A stretch of 64,000 nucleotides of DNA. Source: Asaia bogorensis. Its GTDB lineage: Bacteria; Pseudomonadota; Alphaproteobacteria; Reyranellales; Reyranellaceae. Below the pieces are notes generated by a model. It was not told where the DNA came from, did not search any database, and worked only from the letters and a program-made list of their open reading frames with translations. The stretch covers positions 1 through 64,000 of the forward strand of contig CAMDCE010000011.1 of assembly GCA_945889625.1 (NCBI GenBank), read 5' to 3'. Position numbers and translations under genes: made by a program. This document shows, one piece after another, positions 51,106 through 64,000 of this stretch (the first letter of the stretch is position 1; every line of letters begins with the position of its first letter).

Positions 51106-52098
51106 TTAGCCACCCGTCACGCTCATGTGGCGGCGGACCGCGGGTGTGGTGTGGCGGCGGTCGATGATGAAGTCGTGGCCCTTGGGCTTGCGCGCGATCG
51201 CCTCGGTGATCGCCGCATCGAGCAGCTCGTCGCTTTCGGAGGCGCGCAAGGGCGCACGCAGGTCGGCCGCATCCTCCTGACCCAGGCACATGTAGAGCGT
51301 GCCGGTGCAGGTCAGCCGGACGCGATTGCAGCTTTCGCAGAAATTGTGGGTGAGCGGCGTGATGAAGCCCAGCCGCCCGCCGGTCTCCTCGACCTTGAAG
51401 TAGCGCGCCGGGCCGCCGGTCCGGTAGTCGGTCTCGGTCAGGGTGAAGCGGCGCGCGATCTCGGTGCGGGCAAGCGACAGCGGCAGGTACTGGTCGAGCC
51501 GCGCCTGATCGCCGATCTCGCCCATCGGCATGACTTCGATCAACACCAAGTCCATGCCGCGGCCGTGGCTGAAGCGGATCAGCTCGTCGAATTCCATGTC
51601 GTTGACGCCGCGCAGGGCCACGGCATTGATCTTGATCTGCAGGCCGGCCTGCTGGGCGGCATCGAGGCCGCGCATCACCTGGTCGAGATCGCCCCAGCGC
51701 GTCAGTTCGCGGAATTTTTCCTTGTCGAGCGTGTCCATCGAGACGTTGACCCGGCGCACGCCGATGTCGGCCAGCTCGCGGGCGTACTTGGCGAGCTGGC
51801 TGCCGTTGGTGGTGAGCGTCAGCTCGTCGAGCGCGCCGCTCTCGAGGTGCCGGCCGAGGCCGCGGAACAGCGACATCACGTTCTTGCGCACCAGCGGCTC
51901 GCCGCCGGTCATGCGCAGCTTCCTGACGCCGCGGCGCACGAAGGTGCTGCACAGGCGCTCGAGCTCCTCCAGCGAGAGGACCTCGGCCTTGGGCAGGAAG
52001 GTCATGTCCTCGGCCATGCAGTACACGCAGCGGAAGTCGCAGCGGTCCGTCACCGAGACGCGCAGGTAGGAAATATGGCGGCCAAACGGGTCAATCAT
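51106..52098 (-). CDS. moaA: GTP 3',8-cyclase MoaA
   Basis: A 330-residue radical SAM enzyme making the first molybdopterin intermediate from GTP. Cys20, Cys24 and Cys27 (CDFRCVYC) bind the SAM cluster, and [11 protein letters not shown] near the C terminus binds the second cluster. The C terminus ends in Gly-Gly (SVTGG), as required for activity. Fits with the molybdoenzyme gene at 1.7-2.9 kb, which needs this cofactor. No other moa gene is adjacent. Confidence 0.95.
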   Translation of the reverse strand: MIDPFGRHISYLRVSVTDRCDFRCVYCMAEDMTFLPKAEVLSLEELERLCSTFVRRGVRKLRMTGGEPLVRKNVMSLFRGLGRHLESGALDELTLTTNGSQLAKYARELADIGVRRVNVSMDTLDKEKFRELTRWGDLDQVMRGLDAAQQAGLQIKINAVALRGVNDMEFDELIRFSHGRGMDLVLIEVMPMGEIGDQARLDQYLPLSLARTEIARRFTLTETDYRTGGPARYFKVEETGGRLGFITPLTHNFCESCNRVRLTCTGTLYMCLGQEDAADLRAPLRASESDELLDAAITEAIARKPKGHDFIIDRRHTTPAVRRHMSVTGG

Positions 52099-52127
52099 GT
52101 CACCTAGATAATGGTATTGCGGGTCTG

Positions 52128-53705
52128 CTACGGCAAGAGCCGCAACAGATTGTCGACCGTATCGGCCTCGGACGCGGGCTTGTCCCTACGGATGCGATGG
52201 ATACGCGGGAAACGCAGCGCCAGGCCCGATTTGTGGCGGGTCGAGCGGGCGATGCCGTCGAAGGCGATTTCCAGCACCAGCTGCTGCTCGACCTCACGCA
52301 CCGGGCCGAAGCGGTTGGTGGTGTGGTCGCGCACCCACTTGTCGAGCCAGCGCAGATCCTCGTCGGTGAAGCCGAAATAGGCCTTGCCGACCGGCGCCAG
52401 CTCGCGCTTGCTCTCGGCGTCGCGCCAGCAGCCGAAGGTGAAATCCGAATAGAACGAGCTCCTCTTGCCGTGGCCGCGCTGGGCGTACATCAGCACGCAG
52501 TCGGCCAGCATCGGATCGCGCTTCCATTTGAACCACGGGCCCTTGGGCCGGCCGGCAAGATAGGCGCTATCGGCCCGCTTCAGCATCAGGCCCTCGATGC
52601 CGTCCTGGCGCATTTCCGCTCGCATCCGAGCCAGCGTCTCCCAGTCGCCGAATGGCACCAGCGGCGAGACGTCGAAGCGCTGGCGAGGCTTCAACGCCAT
52701 CCATACCTCCAGGTGCGTGCGGCGCCGGTCGAAGGAGAGCGCCCGCAGATCCGCGCCTTCCAGCCACAGCACGTCGTAGAGCCTGACATGCGCGGGATGC
52801 TCCTTCAGCATCTTGGGAGTCACGGTCTTGCGGTTGAGCCGCTGCTGCAGGTCGTTGAATGGCGCCACCGCGGCCTCGCGGCGCACCAGCAGCTCGCCGT
52901 CGAACACGCCGTCGAAGTCGATGGCCTCGACGATGTCGGGGAAGGCGCCCGAGACATCCTCGCCGCCGCGGCTATAGAGGCGCTTGATGCCACCCGAGGA
53001 GGCTACCTGGACGCGGATGCCGTCCCATTTCCATTCGGCGCGGAAATGCGCCGGATCGAGCGCCTCGAGTTCGGCGCGCTCGATCGGGTTGGCCAGCATG
53101 GGCGGCAGGAAGGCGCCGCCGGCGTTGCTCTGCGGCCGGGGTGCACCCTGGAGCAGCCAGTCGAACAGCGGACGGTAAGGCGGTGAGAGGCCGTGCCAGA
53201 CCTCTTCGACTGCGTCGACCGGCTGGTTGCCGATGTTGGCCGCGGCCTGCTTGGCCAGCCGCGCCGAGACACCGATGCGCAGCGCGCCGGTCAGGAGCTT
53301 CAGGAGCGCCCAGCGGCCGGTCGAATCGAGCGCATCCAGCCAGCGTTTCAGGATCGCCGGCGTCTGGGTGCGGCTGGCGCGCTGCAGGGTTTCGACGACG
53401 TCAGCCAAGGCCGGCGGCGGCCCGGCCGCGGGATCGGTCTCCCAGATCAGCGCCAAGGTCTCGGCGAGATCGCCGACATAGTCGTAGGAGAGAGCAAACA
53501 GCTCTTCGCCGATCTTCTCCTGGCCGAAGCCGCGCAGCAAAGCAGGCTTGGCGGCCGGGAAGTCGAGCCCGCCGGTCAGTGCCGCCAGCGCCCAGCCGCG
53601 GCCGGGATCGGGCGTCTGGCGCAGGTAGGTCTCGATCAGCCGAAGCTTGGCATTGCGCGCCGGCTGGAAGGAGAGCGAGTCGAGCAGCTCGGCGAAGGCC
53701 TGCAC
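52128..53705 (-). CDS. ATP-dependent DNA ligase (ligase-associated repair)
   Basis: A 525-residue ATP-dependent ligase. The catalytic Lys226 is in [11 protein letters not shown] (motif I, KxDG), followed by FDGELLVRR and [12 protein letters not shown]; an N-terminal domain of about 200 residues precedes it. It belongs to the bacterial LigC/LigB-like group found with a nuclease and a DEXH helicase in the LADDR operon. Start GTG at 53705, one base after the nuclease stop codon and preceded by GAAGAAGG. The fourth LADDR gene, pdeM, is not next to it. Confidence 0.92.
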   Translation of the reverse strand: MQAFAELLDSLSFQPARNAKLRLIETYLRQTPDPGRGWALAALTGGLDFPAAKPALLRGFGQEKIGEELFALSYDYVGDLAETLALIWETDPAAGPPPALADVVETLQRASRTQTPAILKRWLDALDSTGRWALLKLLTGALRIGVSARLAKQAAANIGNQPVDAVEEVWHGLSPPYRPLFDWLLQGAPRPQSNAGGAFLPPMLANPIERAELEALDPAHFRAEWKWDGIRVQVASSGGIKRLYSRGGEDVSGAFPDIVEAIDFDGVFDGELLVRREAAVAPFNDLQQRLNRKTVTPKMLKEHPAHVRLYDVLWLEGADLRALSFDRRRTHLEVWMALKPRQRFDVSPLVPFGDWETLARMRAEMRQDGIEGLMLKRADSAYLAGRPKGPWFKWKRDPMLADCVLMYAQRGHGKRSSFYSDFTFGCWRDAESKRELAPVGKAYFGFTDEDLRWLDKWVRDHTTNRFGPVREVEQQLVLEIAFDGIARSTRHKSGLALRFPRIHRIRRDKPASEADTVDNLLRLLP

Positions 53706-53706
53706 C

Positions 53707-54726
53707 TTAGGCGCCTTCTTCCTCGCGGCCGGCCAGATGCAGCGCCTCGGCGTCGATGCCGATCGAGCGCGCATAGTGCACCAGCGCCTCCTCGCGCCCG
53801 TGCGTCACCCAGACCTTGGGCGCGCCGACGTCCTTCAGGGTCTGGGTCAGCTCGGGCCAGTCGGCATGGTCGGAAATGACCAGCGGCAGTTCGGCGCCGC
53901 GCTGGCGGGCACGGGCACGCACGCCCATCCAGCCCGAACACACCGCCGAGATCGGATCGGCAAAACGTCGCGACCAGCGATCGGCCATGGCCGAGGGCGG
54001 ACAAAGAACGATGGCGCCCTTGAAGCTCTCGAGGATCGCGTCGGACACGGGCGCGATGTCGCCGAGATCGACGCCGCGCGCCTGGTAGAGCTCGCAGAGC
54101 GACAACAGCGCCCCGTGCAGCCAGAGGCGCTTGTCGTAGCCCGCGGCGCGCAGAAGCCTGATCACGCGCTGGCACTTGCCCAGCGCATAGACGCCCACCA
54201 GATGAGTGCGTTCGGGGAAGGTCGCGACGGACTTCAAGAGCTTGCCGATCTCGCCGGCATCGGAGGGATGATGGAAGACAGGCAGGGCAAAAGTCGCCTC
54301 GGTAATGAAGACGTCGCATGCCACCGGCTCGAACGGCGGGCAGGTCGCGTCGGGTCGACGCTTGAAGTCGCCCGACACCACAATGCGCTGGCCATCGTAT
54401 TCCAGGACCGCCTGCGCCGAGCCGAGAATATGGCCGGCAGGTGCCAGGCGGACGTCGACCTTGCCGAGACGCACCGTTTCGCCATAGGCCAGTGGCTGTT
54501 GCGCGGTATCCGGCATGGACTCGAAACGGGCGCGCATGATGGCGAGCGTTTCGGGCGTGGCGAGCGCGGCGCGATGACCGGGTCGCGCATGGTCGCCGTG
54601 GCCATGGGTGATTACCGCGCGGGATACCGCGACGGCGGGATCGACGTAGAAATCACCGGGCTCGCAGTATAGCCCGCGCGGCGTGGGATAGAGCCAGGAG
54701 CGGGGATCGGTGCTGTCGGTTGCCAT
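53707..54726 (-). CDS. Ligase-associated DNA exonuclease (MBL fold)
   Basis: A 339-residue metallo-beta-lactamase nuclease of the beta-CASP type. Metal site His41, His43, Asp45 and His46 in THGHGDH; further motifs are GHILGSAQ, SGDFKRRP, LVISDHADW and WVTHGREEAL. Members trim DNA ends before sealing. It directly precedes the ligase gene, and its ATG (54726-54724) shares the CATG with the ATG of a possible longer helicase reading, so the two genes diverge from one point. Confidence 0.92.
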   Translation of the reverse strand: MATDSTDPRSWLYPTPRGLYCEPGDFYVDPAVAVSRAVITHGHGDHARPGHRAALATPETLAIMRARFESMPDTAQQPLAYGETVRLGKVDVRLAPAGHILGSAQAVLEYDGQRIVVSGDFKRRPDATCPPFEPVACDVFITEATFALPVFHHPSDAGEIGKLLKSVATFPERTHLVGVYALGKCQRVIRLLRAAGYDKRLWLHGALLSLCELYQARGVDLGDIAPVSDAILESFKGAIVLCPPSAMADRWSRRFADPISAVCSGWMGVRARARQRGAELPLVISDHADWPELTQTLKDVGAPKVWVTHGREEALVHYARSIGIDAEALHLAGREEEGA

Positions 54727-54754
54727 GGGGCGCGTTGCATCCTACCCAACCCAT

Positions 54755-57199
54755 ATGGGGCTGCCCGATCTGTTTTCACGCTGGTTCGAAAGCCGTGGCT
54801 GGACGCCTCGCCGGCACCAACTGGCGCTGGTCGATCTGGCAGCAGAGGGCAAGAGCGCGCTGCTGATCGCGCCGACCGGCGGCGGCAAGACCCTGGCGGG
54901 ATTTCTGCCCTCCCTGATCGAGCTCACCGAACGCCGCCAGGCCGGCAAGGACCTCGCCCACGCCAAGGGCAAGGGCGAGTTGCACACGCTTTACATCTCC
55001 CCGCTCAAGGCGCTGGCAAACGACATTCGCCGCAACCTCGAAGCGCCGATCGCCGAGATGACCCTGCCGGTGCGGGCTGAGAGCCGGACCGGCGACACGC
55101 CGCAGAGCCGTCGTTTGCGCCAGCGCGAGCGGCCGCCCGACCTGCTGCTGACCACGCCTGAATCGCTGGCGCTGCTGTTGTCCTATCCCGACGCGGAAAA
55201 GTTCTTCGCCAACCTGCGTTGCGTCATCGTCGATGAGCTGCATGCGCTGGCGACCACCAAGCGCGGCCACCATCTCGCGCTCTGCCTGGCGCGCGTCGCC
55301 GCGCTTGCGCTGCAAGCCCGCTTCGTCGGCCTGTCGGCCACCGTCGCCGACCCGCCGGCGCTCGCCGACTTTCTTCGGCTGCGCGATCAGCCGGTCGAGA
55401 TCGTCGAGGGTGAGCCAGGGGCTCCGCCTGTAGTCACGCTGGTCGACGCCCAGGAGCGCACCCCGTGGGGTGGGCACATGGGCCGCCACGCCCTGCCCGA
55501 GATCTACAACATCATCCGCCAGCACAAGACCTCGATCGTGTTCGTCAATACGCGCGCCCAGGCCGAACTGGCCTTCGATGGCCTATGGCGCGTGAATGAC
55601 GACAATCTGACAATCGGCCTGCATCACGGCTCGCTCGCGGTCGAACAGCGCCGCAAGGTCGAGGCGGCGATGGCGGCCGGCAGGCTGCGCGCCGTGGTGG
55701 CGACGTCGTCGCTCGACCTCGGCATCGACTGGGGCGATGTCGATCTGGTGATCCAGCTCGGCGCGCCCAAGGGCGTCAGTCGCCTGATGCAGCGCATCGG
55801 CCGCGCCAACCACCGGCTGGAGGAGCCGAGCCGCGCCATGATCGCGCCGGCCAACCGCTTCGAGGTCCTGGAATCGCTGGCGGCACTCGAGGCCGTCGAG
55901 GCGCGCGAGCTCGACGGCGATCCGGCGCGGCCGCCCTGCCTCGACGTGCTGGCCCAGCACATTGTCGGCTCGGCCTGCGCCCAGCCGATCGACCGCGAGG
56001 CCTTCTTCCACGAGATACGCCGTGCCCAACCCTATCGGGATCTTCCGCGCAAGGACTTCGACGATACCTTCGATTTCGTGGCCACCGGCGGTTACGCGCT
56101 GGCGGCCTACGAAAAGTGGCACCGGCTGAAGCAACTTCCCGATGGCCGCTGGATGCTCGCTTCGCCGCTGGTGGCGCGGCAGTTCCGCATGAACGTCGGC
56201 ACCATCGTCGAGCTGCCGCTGCTCAAGGTGAAGCTGCGGCGCGGGCCGGTGCTGGGCGAGGTCGAGGAGGCCTTCATCCAGGGACTGGTGCCGGGCGACA
56301 CTTTCGTCTTTGCCGGCCGCATGCTGCGCTTCGAGGGCGTACGCGAGCTGGTCGCACAATGTTCGCTGGCGACCGGCGGCGATCCCAAGGTGCCGGCTTA
56401 TGGCGGCGGCCGCCTCCCGCTCTCGACCTTCCTGGCCGAGCGCGTGCGCGGCATCCTTCAAGATCCGTCTCGGCATCCCAAGCTGCCGGCCGAGGTGCGT
56501 CAGTGGCTCGATATCCAGCGTTGGCGCTCGACCTTGCCGATCAGCGATCGCCTGCTGATCGAGGGGTTTCCGCGCGGCGGCAAGCAGTTCATCGTGGCCT
56601 ACTGCTTCGAGGGCCGTAACGCCCACCAGACGCTGGGCATGCTGCTCACCCGCCGCATGGAGCGCCTGGGTCTGAAGCCCTTGGGTTTCGTCGCGACAGA
56701 TTATGTACTTGGCCTGTGGGGGCTCAGGCCGCCTACCAAGGCGCAGCTCGACCAGCTGTTCGACGAGGACATGCTGGGCGACGACCTCGAGAGCTGGATG
56801 GACGAATCGACCATGCTGCGACGCTCGTTCCGCAACGTCGCGGTGATCGCCGGCCTGATCGAGCGGCGCTTTCCCGGCGAGGAGAAGTCGCGACGCCAGG
56901 TGACCTTCAGCTCGGACCTGATCTACGACACGCTGCGCAAGCACGAACCCGACCATATCCTGCTGCGGGCCACCCGCCAGGACGCCGCCTGGCAGCTCGC
57001 GGACCTCAAGCGCCTGGGCGAGCTCCTGAAGCGGGCCAAGGGTCGCATCGACTATCGCCGGCTCGACCGCATTTCGCCGCTCGCCGTGCCGGTGCTGCTG
57101 GAGATCGGCAAGGTAAGCGTGCTGGGCGGCACCGGCGAGGACGAGTTGTTGGACATGGCGGCGCAAGAATTGATCGATGAAGCGACGCGCCTGTCGTAG
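54755..57199 (+). CDS. Ligase-associated DEXH-box helicase (Lhr-like)
   Basis: An 814-residue helicase. Walker A Lys45 is in LIAPTGGGKTLAG, the DExH box is Asp160-Glu161-Leu162-His163 in VIVDELHAL, with later motifs SATVADP, VNTRAQAEL, SSLDLGIDWGDVD and QRIGRANH. The Lhr-type C-terminal half follows. The ATG starting MGLPDLFSRWF was chosen as typical of the family; an earlier ATG at 54725 overlaps the nuclease start. Divergent from ligase and nuclease with almost no spacer, as expected in LADDR clusters. Confidence 0.92.
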   Translation: MGLPDLFSRWFESRGWTPRRHQLALVDLAAEGKSALLIAPTGGGKTLAGFLPSLIELTERRQAGKDLAHAKGKGELHTLYISPLKALANDIRRNLEAPIAEMTLPVRAESRTGDTPQSRRLRQRERPPDLLLTTPESLALLLSYPDAEKFFANLRCVIVDELHALATTKRGHHLALCLARVAALALQARFVGLSATVADPPALADFLRLRDQPVEIVEGEPGAPPVVTLVDAQERTPWGGHMGRHALPEIYNIIRQHKTSIVFVNTRAQAELAFDGLWRVNDDNLTIGLHHGSLAVEQRRKVEAAMAAGRLRAVVATSSLDLGIDWGDVDLVIQLGAPKGVSRLMQRIGRANHRLEEPSRAMIAPANRFEVLESLAALEAVEARELDGDPARPPCLDVLAQHIVGSACAQPIDREAFFHEIRRAQPYRDLPRKDFDDTFDFVATGGYALAAYEKWHRLKQLPDGRWMLASPLVARQFRMNVGTIVELPLLKVKLRRGPVLGEVEEAFIQGLVPGDTFVFAGRMLRFEGVRELVAQCSLATGGDPKVPAYGGGRLPLSTFLAERVRGILQDPSRHPKLPAEVRQWLDIQRWRSTLPISDRLLIEGFPRGGKQFIVAYCFEGRNAHQTLGMLLTRRMERLGLKPLGFVATDYVLGLWGLRPPTKAQLDQLFDEDMLGDDLESWMDESTMLRRSFRNVAVIAGLIERRFPGEEKSRRQVTFSSDLIYDTLRKHEPDHILLRATRQDAAWQLADLKRLGELLKRAKGRIDYRRLDRISPLAVPVLLEIGKVSVLGGTGEDELLDMAAQELIDEATRLS

Positions 57200-57225
57200 G
57201 ATCGTTGGGAAGAATTGGAGGACTC

Positions 57226-58335
57226 ATGGATGTCGCCCAGACGCTGAAGGACGCCGTAGCCGCCGGCGACGTGCCGGGCGTGGCGGCGGCTGCGGCGACC
57301 GACGGGGGCGTGATCTTCGAAGGCGCCGCCGGTGGGCTCAAGCCCGACAGCGTGATCTGGATCGCCTCGATGACCAAGGCCATCACGGGTGCGGCCGCCA
57401 TGCAGCTCGTGGAGCAGGGCAAGCTCTCGCTCGATGCGCCGGCCGCCGATGTCGTGCCGGAGATCGCGGACAAGCAGGTGCTGGTCGGCATCGGTGCCGA
57501 CGGCACGGTGAAGACGCGCCCACCGAAGCGGCCGGTCACGCTGCGCCACCTGCTGACCCACACCTCGGGTATGGGCTACGACACCTGGGACGCCGACATC
57601 GCGCGTTACGTCCAGGTCACGGGCATACCGAAGCCCGCTTCGCGCCAGGTGTTGGCGACGCCTCTGCTGTTCGATCCGGGTGAGCACTGGGAGTACAGTA
57701 TCTCGATCGACTGGGCGGGACTGATGGTCGAGGCGGTGAGCGGCATGAGGCTCGACCGCTATATGAAGGAAAACCTGTTCGATGCGCTCGAGATGTCCGA
57801 CACCGGCTTCAAGATCGGGCCGGCACAACGGCCGCGCAAGGCTGCGGTTCATGTCAGGAAAGAAGGCGGCGGCTTCACCGCCACCGACCATGAGCTCGAC
57901 CAGAATCCGGAAGTCTTCATGGGCGGCGGGGCGCTCTATTCGACGGTGAACGACTATCTGAAGTTCACGCGCGCCCTGCTGGCGGGTGGCGGTTCCATTT
58001 TGAGGCCCGCGACGGTGGCGCTGATGTCGGTCAATTCGATGGCCGCCGGCGTGTCGTGCCGGCCGCTCAAGACCCAGCTGCCCAATCGCAGCACCGACAT
58101 GGATTTCGTCGATGGCATGAAGTGGGGACTGACCTTTATGATCAACCCGGCGGCCTTTCCCGGCCGCCGCTCGGCGAACAGCCTGACCTGGGGCGGGCTG
58201 GCCAACTCCTACTTCTGGATCGATCCGGTGAAGAAAGTAACCGGCGTCTGGGCGACCCAGCTCCTGCCGTTCTACGACGCCCGTGCGGTGGCGCGGTTCG
58301 AGGATTTCGAGCGTGGGGTCTATGCCGCGCTTTGA
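57226..58335 (+). CDS. Serine hydrolase of the beta-lactamase/class C type
   Basis: A 369-residue beta-lactamase-fold hydrolase. The active serine is Ser48 in SMTK (IWIASMTKAI) with the Lys at 51; YSISIDWAG gives the Tyr-X-Ser-like second motif, and the third is approximated near TWGGLANSYFW. No signal peptide, so cytosolic. Esterase or lactamase activity is plausible rather than antibiotic resistance. GGAGGA is six bases before the ATG. It occupies the site where pdeM might lie in other LADDR loci. Confidence 0.88.
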   Translation: MDVAQTLKDAVAAGDVPGVAAAAATDGGVIFEGAAGGLKPDSVIWIASMTKAITGAAAMQLVEQGKLSLDAPAADVVPEIADKQVLVGIGADGTVKTRPPKRPVTLRHLLTHTSGMGYDTWDADIARYVQVTGIPKPASRQVLATPLLFDPGEHWEYSISIDWAGLMVEAVSGMRLDRYMKENLFDALEMSDTGFKIGPAQRPRKAAVHVRKEGGGFTATDHELDQNPEVFMGGGALYSTVNDYLKFTRALLAGGGSILRPATVALMSVNSMAAGVSCRPLKTQLPNRSTDMDFVDGMKWGLTFMINPAAFPGRRSANSLTWGGLANSYFWIDPVKKVTGVWATQLLPFYDARAVARFEDFERGVYAAL

Positions 58336-58707
58336 TCAATGCTCGGCGAGCCGTCGGTATTTCACCTCGAGGCGCGTCAGCACGGCGAGATTGCGCGTGG
58401 CCTCGGCACCGGCCCAGCGGCGGTTGACGGCGGCAGCTTCGCGGATGCGCGCCAGCGTGCGTCGGTAGGTGTCGGCCCAGGCCGTTCCATCGTCGGACTG
58501 CACGCCTTCGCGCATCGCCCGGTCGAGTGTGGCGTCAATGTTGATCATGCGGCAGGTGTAGCCGTAGGCCACGATCCGCAGATCGCGCGAAGCGATCCAG
58601 GCTTCCAGCGTGCTCGGCACATAGCGCGGGCAATCCTCCAGCGCCTGCGCACCGGCTGGCGTCGCGAAAATCAGCAAAGCGGTGAGGAGGAATGAAAACC
58701 TACGCAA
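58336..58707 (-). CDS. Small exported protein of unknown function
   Basis: A 123-residue protein with a signal peptide (LLTALLIFATPAGAQA, cut near residue 20). The mature part has two cysteines (LEDCPRYVP and YGYTCRMIN) and then an alpha-helical, charged C-terminal domain. The stop codon directly abuts the hydrolase stop on the other strand. No family recognised. Confidence 0.7.
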   Translation of the reverse strand: MRRFSFLLTALLIFATPAGAQALEDCPRYVPSTLEAWIASRDLRIVAYGYTCRMINIDATLDRAMREGVQSDDGTAWADTYRRTLARIREAAAVNRRWAGAEATRNLAVLTRLEVKYRRLAEH

Positions 58708-58722
58708 CGGCGGGCAGCAGCC

Positions 58723-62148
<3,426 letters not shown>

Positions 62149-62154
62149 GGCCGT

Positions 62155-63837
62155 TCACGCGCAAAACCCATGCAGGAACCACTTGGTCGTGCCGATGCCG
62201 GCCGCGGCATTGTGCGACCCGTCGCGGAACAGCCAGAAGCGGCCGCCATCATCGTCCTCGACCCGATAGTAATCGCGCACCGGCGGGACGATGTTCGCCG
62301 GCATGACGCGACCGTTGGGGCGCGGCCGCCACCATTCGTCGGCCAGCCGCTCCGGACCTTCGACTCTCACGACCTTGTGGGCGTGATGACGCCAGCTGAA
62401 CTGCTTGGGGGGATCGTCGGGCATCTGGGCCACGACATCGACCGGCTCGGGCCGCTGCAGCAGCCGCGTCGGCCGCGCGCCCTTCATCGATGCCAGACGC
62501 TCCCAGGCGCCTTCCGGCGCCGATGGGGCGGAAATGGGCCCTGCCGTCTGCACGCGCTCCGGCAGGTGGCTGTCGCGCGGCAGCAGGTGCACCACGTTCT
62601 CCGCCCCCAGGCGCAGCGCCAGCCGGTCGGCGAGATCGATCGTGCCGTCCTCGCCGAGCGGGTTGGCGTTCGTTCCGGTCGCGGGCAAGGCGTCCTGCGT
62701 GCCGCTCCAGGCCTCGACCTCGGGCGCCGCCAGGATCATCAGCTCGACGCCATAGCCGGGATCGAGCTCGCCCAGCTTCTCCTCGAAGAGTTTCATCAGT
62801 TTGGGGTTGTCGCGATTGGGCCGGCTGGTGCCGATCGAGGTGCGGTCGACCGAGCCGTCGACCCTGTAGAGCGTGATCTCGAGCTTGCGCGCGCCCACCC
62901 TTGCCTGTTCGAACTGCCTGCAGAGGGCGGCGAGCAGGCGGCTGGTTGCAGCGGCAATGTCCTCCGGCCGGCCGATCGGCTCGGCGAAGGTAAGCCGTGT
63001 ACGGAAGGCAGGGGCAGGCCGGCGCGGCTCGATCGGCTCGTCGAGCGCGCCCAGCGCCTGGTCGAGACGGGCGAGCGGCTGGTCGCCGAAACGTCGCGCG
63101 AGCGGCGCGCGCGGCAGGGAATAGAGATCGCCGACGCGGCGCAGCCCGAGCTTCAGGAAGGTTTCCAGGATCGGTGTATCGAGCCGCAGCCCGTCGACCG
63201 GCAGCGACGCGAGCGCTGCGCGCTGGCCATGACGCGGGCAGAAGAGGTCGGCCTGGCGTTCGGCAAAGCGTGCCAGCGCCCAGGCCGCGCCCGCCGTGTC
63301 GGCCATGGCGGCGCGGCAGGTGAAATCGTGACGTGCGAGACGCTCGACCAGGTCTGCCAGCAGCGCGCGCTCGCCCGTTTCATCCTTGCCGAAGAGATGG
63401 CCGCAGCCGCTCACGTCGAGCAGCAGGCCGGCATCGCCGCCGAAGCCGCCGGCGCTGCAGCTCTCCGTGCCTTCTTCGGCGATGGCGCCGCCCAGCGGAT
63501 CGATCGCCACCCACGGTGTGTAGCGGTCGCACCAGTTGGCAAGCGTCTCGACCAGGCGACGGTCGGCCTGCGGTTCGACGGCTGATGTGACCAGGTCGGG
63601 CACGAGCGTGCGCGCGTCGGCCAGCCGCATGTAGGTGCGCAAACCGGCCGCACGGGCATGCGGGTTGACAGCCGCGAGCCGCGGGCAGCTGTCGAGCCAG
63701 ACGACGGTGGCGGCGGCCCTAACCGACCAGTCTCTGGCTCTCGCCGGAGACCAATCTCGCGGCGTCGAACTCTGTCCAGTCCGCGCCAGCCGATCGGTCG
63801 AGAGCTTGGGGAACCACAGCGAGACTATGCGTTTCAT
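62155..63837 (-). CDS. imuB: ImuB, inactive Y-family polymerase-like adaptor
   Basis: A 560-residue Y-family-like protein. The N terminus MKRIVSLWFPKLSTDRLA replaces the usual acidic motif with Phe-Pro, and other catalytic acids are not evident, as in all ImuB proteins, which cannot polymerise but act as the hub linking the beta clamp, ImuA and DnaE2. The ATG 63837 for MKRIVSL was chosen; upstream codons overlap imuA. Gene order imuA-imuB-dnaE2 on one strand is the standard SOS mutasome operon. Confidence 0.92.
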   Translation of the reverse strand: MKRIVSLWFPKLSTDRLARTGQSSTPRDWSPARARDWSVRAAATVVWLDSCPRLAAVNPHARAAGLRTYMRLADARTLVPDLVTSAVEPQADRRLVETLANWCDRYTPWVAIDPLGGAIAEEGTESCSAGGFGGDAGLLLDVSGCGHLFGKDETGERALLADLVERLARHDFTCRAAMADTAGAAWALARFAERQADLFCPRHGQRAALASLPVDGLRLDTPILETFLKLGLRRVGDLYSLPRAPLARRFGDQPLARLDQALGALDEPIEPRRPAPAFRTRLTFAEPIGRPEDIAAATSRLLAALCRQFEQARVGARKLEITLYRVDGSVDRTSIGTSRPNRDNPKLMKLFEEKLGELDPGYGVELMILAAPEVEAWSGTQDALPATGTNANPLGEDGTIDLADRLALRLGAENVVHLLPRDSHLPERVQTAGPISAPSAPEGAWERLASMKGARPTRLLQRPEPVDVVAQMPDDPPKQFSWRHHAHKVVRVEGPERLADEWWRPRPNGRVMPANIVPPVRDYYRVEDDDGGRFWLFRDGSHNAAAGIGTTKWFLHGFCA

Positions 63838-64000
63838 CGTTCCACTCCACGAGCCAGGACGGGATTTCCGCGACGGACGGCGCGCCAAAACGATTGCGTC
63901 TGAGTTCGATACGCCAGCGCGCGGTACCGATGTCCTTCAGGCCCGGCGTCGAGTGCGAGGGCGCCGAAGCGACCCGCCAGCGCGTCACGCACACGCTTTG
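63719..64000 (-). CDS. imuA: ImuA, C-terminal part (5' end outside window)
   Basis: The open frame reaches the window edge with no stop, so only the last 94 residues are visible. They include IELRRNRFGAPSVAEIPSWLVEWNDETHSL, with the WLVEWNDxTHS end typical of ImuA. ImuA is a RecA-like factor that stimulates the ImuB/DnaE2 mutasome. The coding region overlaps imuB by 119 bases. The promoter and any LexA box are outside the window. Confidence 0.85.
   Translation of the reverse strand, partial: QSVCVTRWRVASAPSHSTPGLKDIGTARWRIELRRNRFGAPSVAEIPSWLVEWNDETHSLAVVPQALDRSAGADWTEFDAARLVSGESQRLVG

Overview
The window is GC-rich chromosomal DNA from an alphaproteobacterium, probably Rhodospirillales or Hyphomicrobiales and perhaps Reyranella-like. 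This is inferred from codon use, the imuA-imuB-dnaE2 mutasome, many acyl-CoA and SDR genes, an orphan Bug-type binding protein and abundant short palindromic intergenic repeats. There is no rRNA gene, so the genus is not proven. I see no phage, insertion sequence, plasmid gene or CRISPR array, and no recognisable transcription factor.

Layout. 1-3.4 kb: a cupin, two tandem paralogous secreted proteins, and a sulfite-oxidase-family molybdoenzyme with its cytochrome c. 3.5-6.5 kb: a three-gene uracil catabolism (URC-type) operon made of a GTP cyclohydrolase II homologue, a URC4/urg3 protein and uracil phosphoribosyltransferase, followed by a MAPEG protein. 7.0-9.3 kb: a periplasmic copper chaperone with a DUF2946 protein, an SDR and SugE. 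9.4-15.1 kb: a complete oligopeptide-type ABC importer. 15.1-17.6 kb: an exported hemerythrin protein, an SDR, tRNA-Leu(UAA) and a phosphatase-like lipoprotein. 17.6-19.8 kb: a bufferin-type copper RiPP operon with two precursor peptides, the MNIO maturase and its partner. 19.9-31.7 kb: mixed metabolism (FAD oxidase, acyl-CoA synthetase, dienelactone hydrolase, transporters, SDR, quinone oxidoreductase, NAD kinase, TauD-like dioxygenase). 32-36.7 kb: a B12/radical SAM protein, an MFS carrier and an LpxR-like outer-membrane protein. 36.7-38.5 kb: an iron/oxidative-stress patch (superoxide dismutase, bacterioferritin, bacterioferritin-associated ferredoxin). 38.5-42.4 kb: acyl-CoA dehydrogenase, MaoC hydratase and thioesterases. 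42.4-46.8 kb: an envelope glycosylation module. 46.8-52.1 kb: two enoyl-CoA hydratases, a MaoC protein, ChaC, a DMT carrier and MoaA. 52.1-57.2 kb: ligase-associated DNA repair genes (ligase, nuclease, helicase). 57.2-58.7 kb: a serine hydrolase and a small exported protein. 58.7-64.0 kb: dnaE2, imuB and the 3' part of imuA.

The points most worth attention are the two-precursor bufferin operon; a 138-base palindromic repeat inserted in frame inside dnaE2, apparently adding 46 residues to the polymerase; the compact URC operon, whose phosphoribosyltransferase has an altered PRPP loop; and a repair cluster that lacks its usual fourth gene. A family of paired inverted repeats recurs through the window and is the likely source of the dnaE2 insertion.
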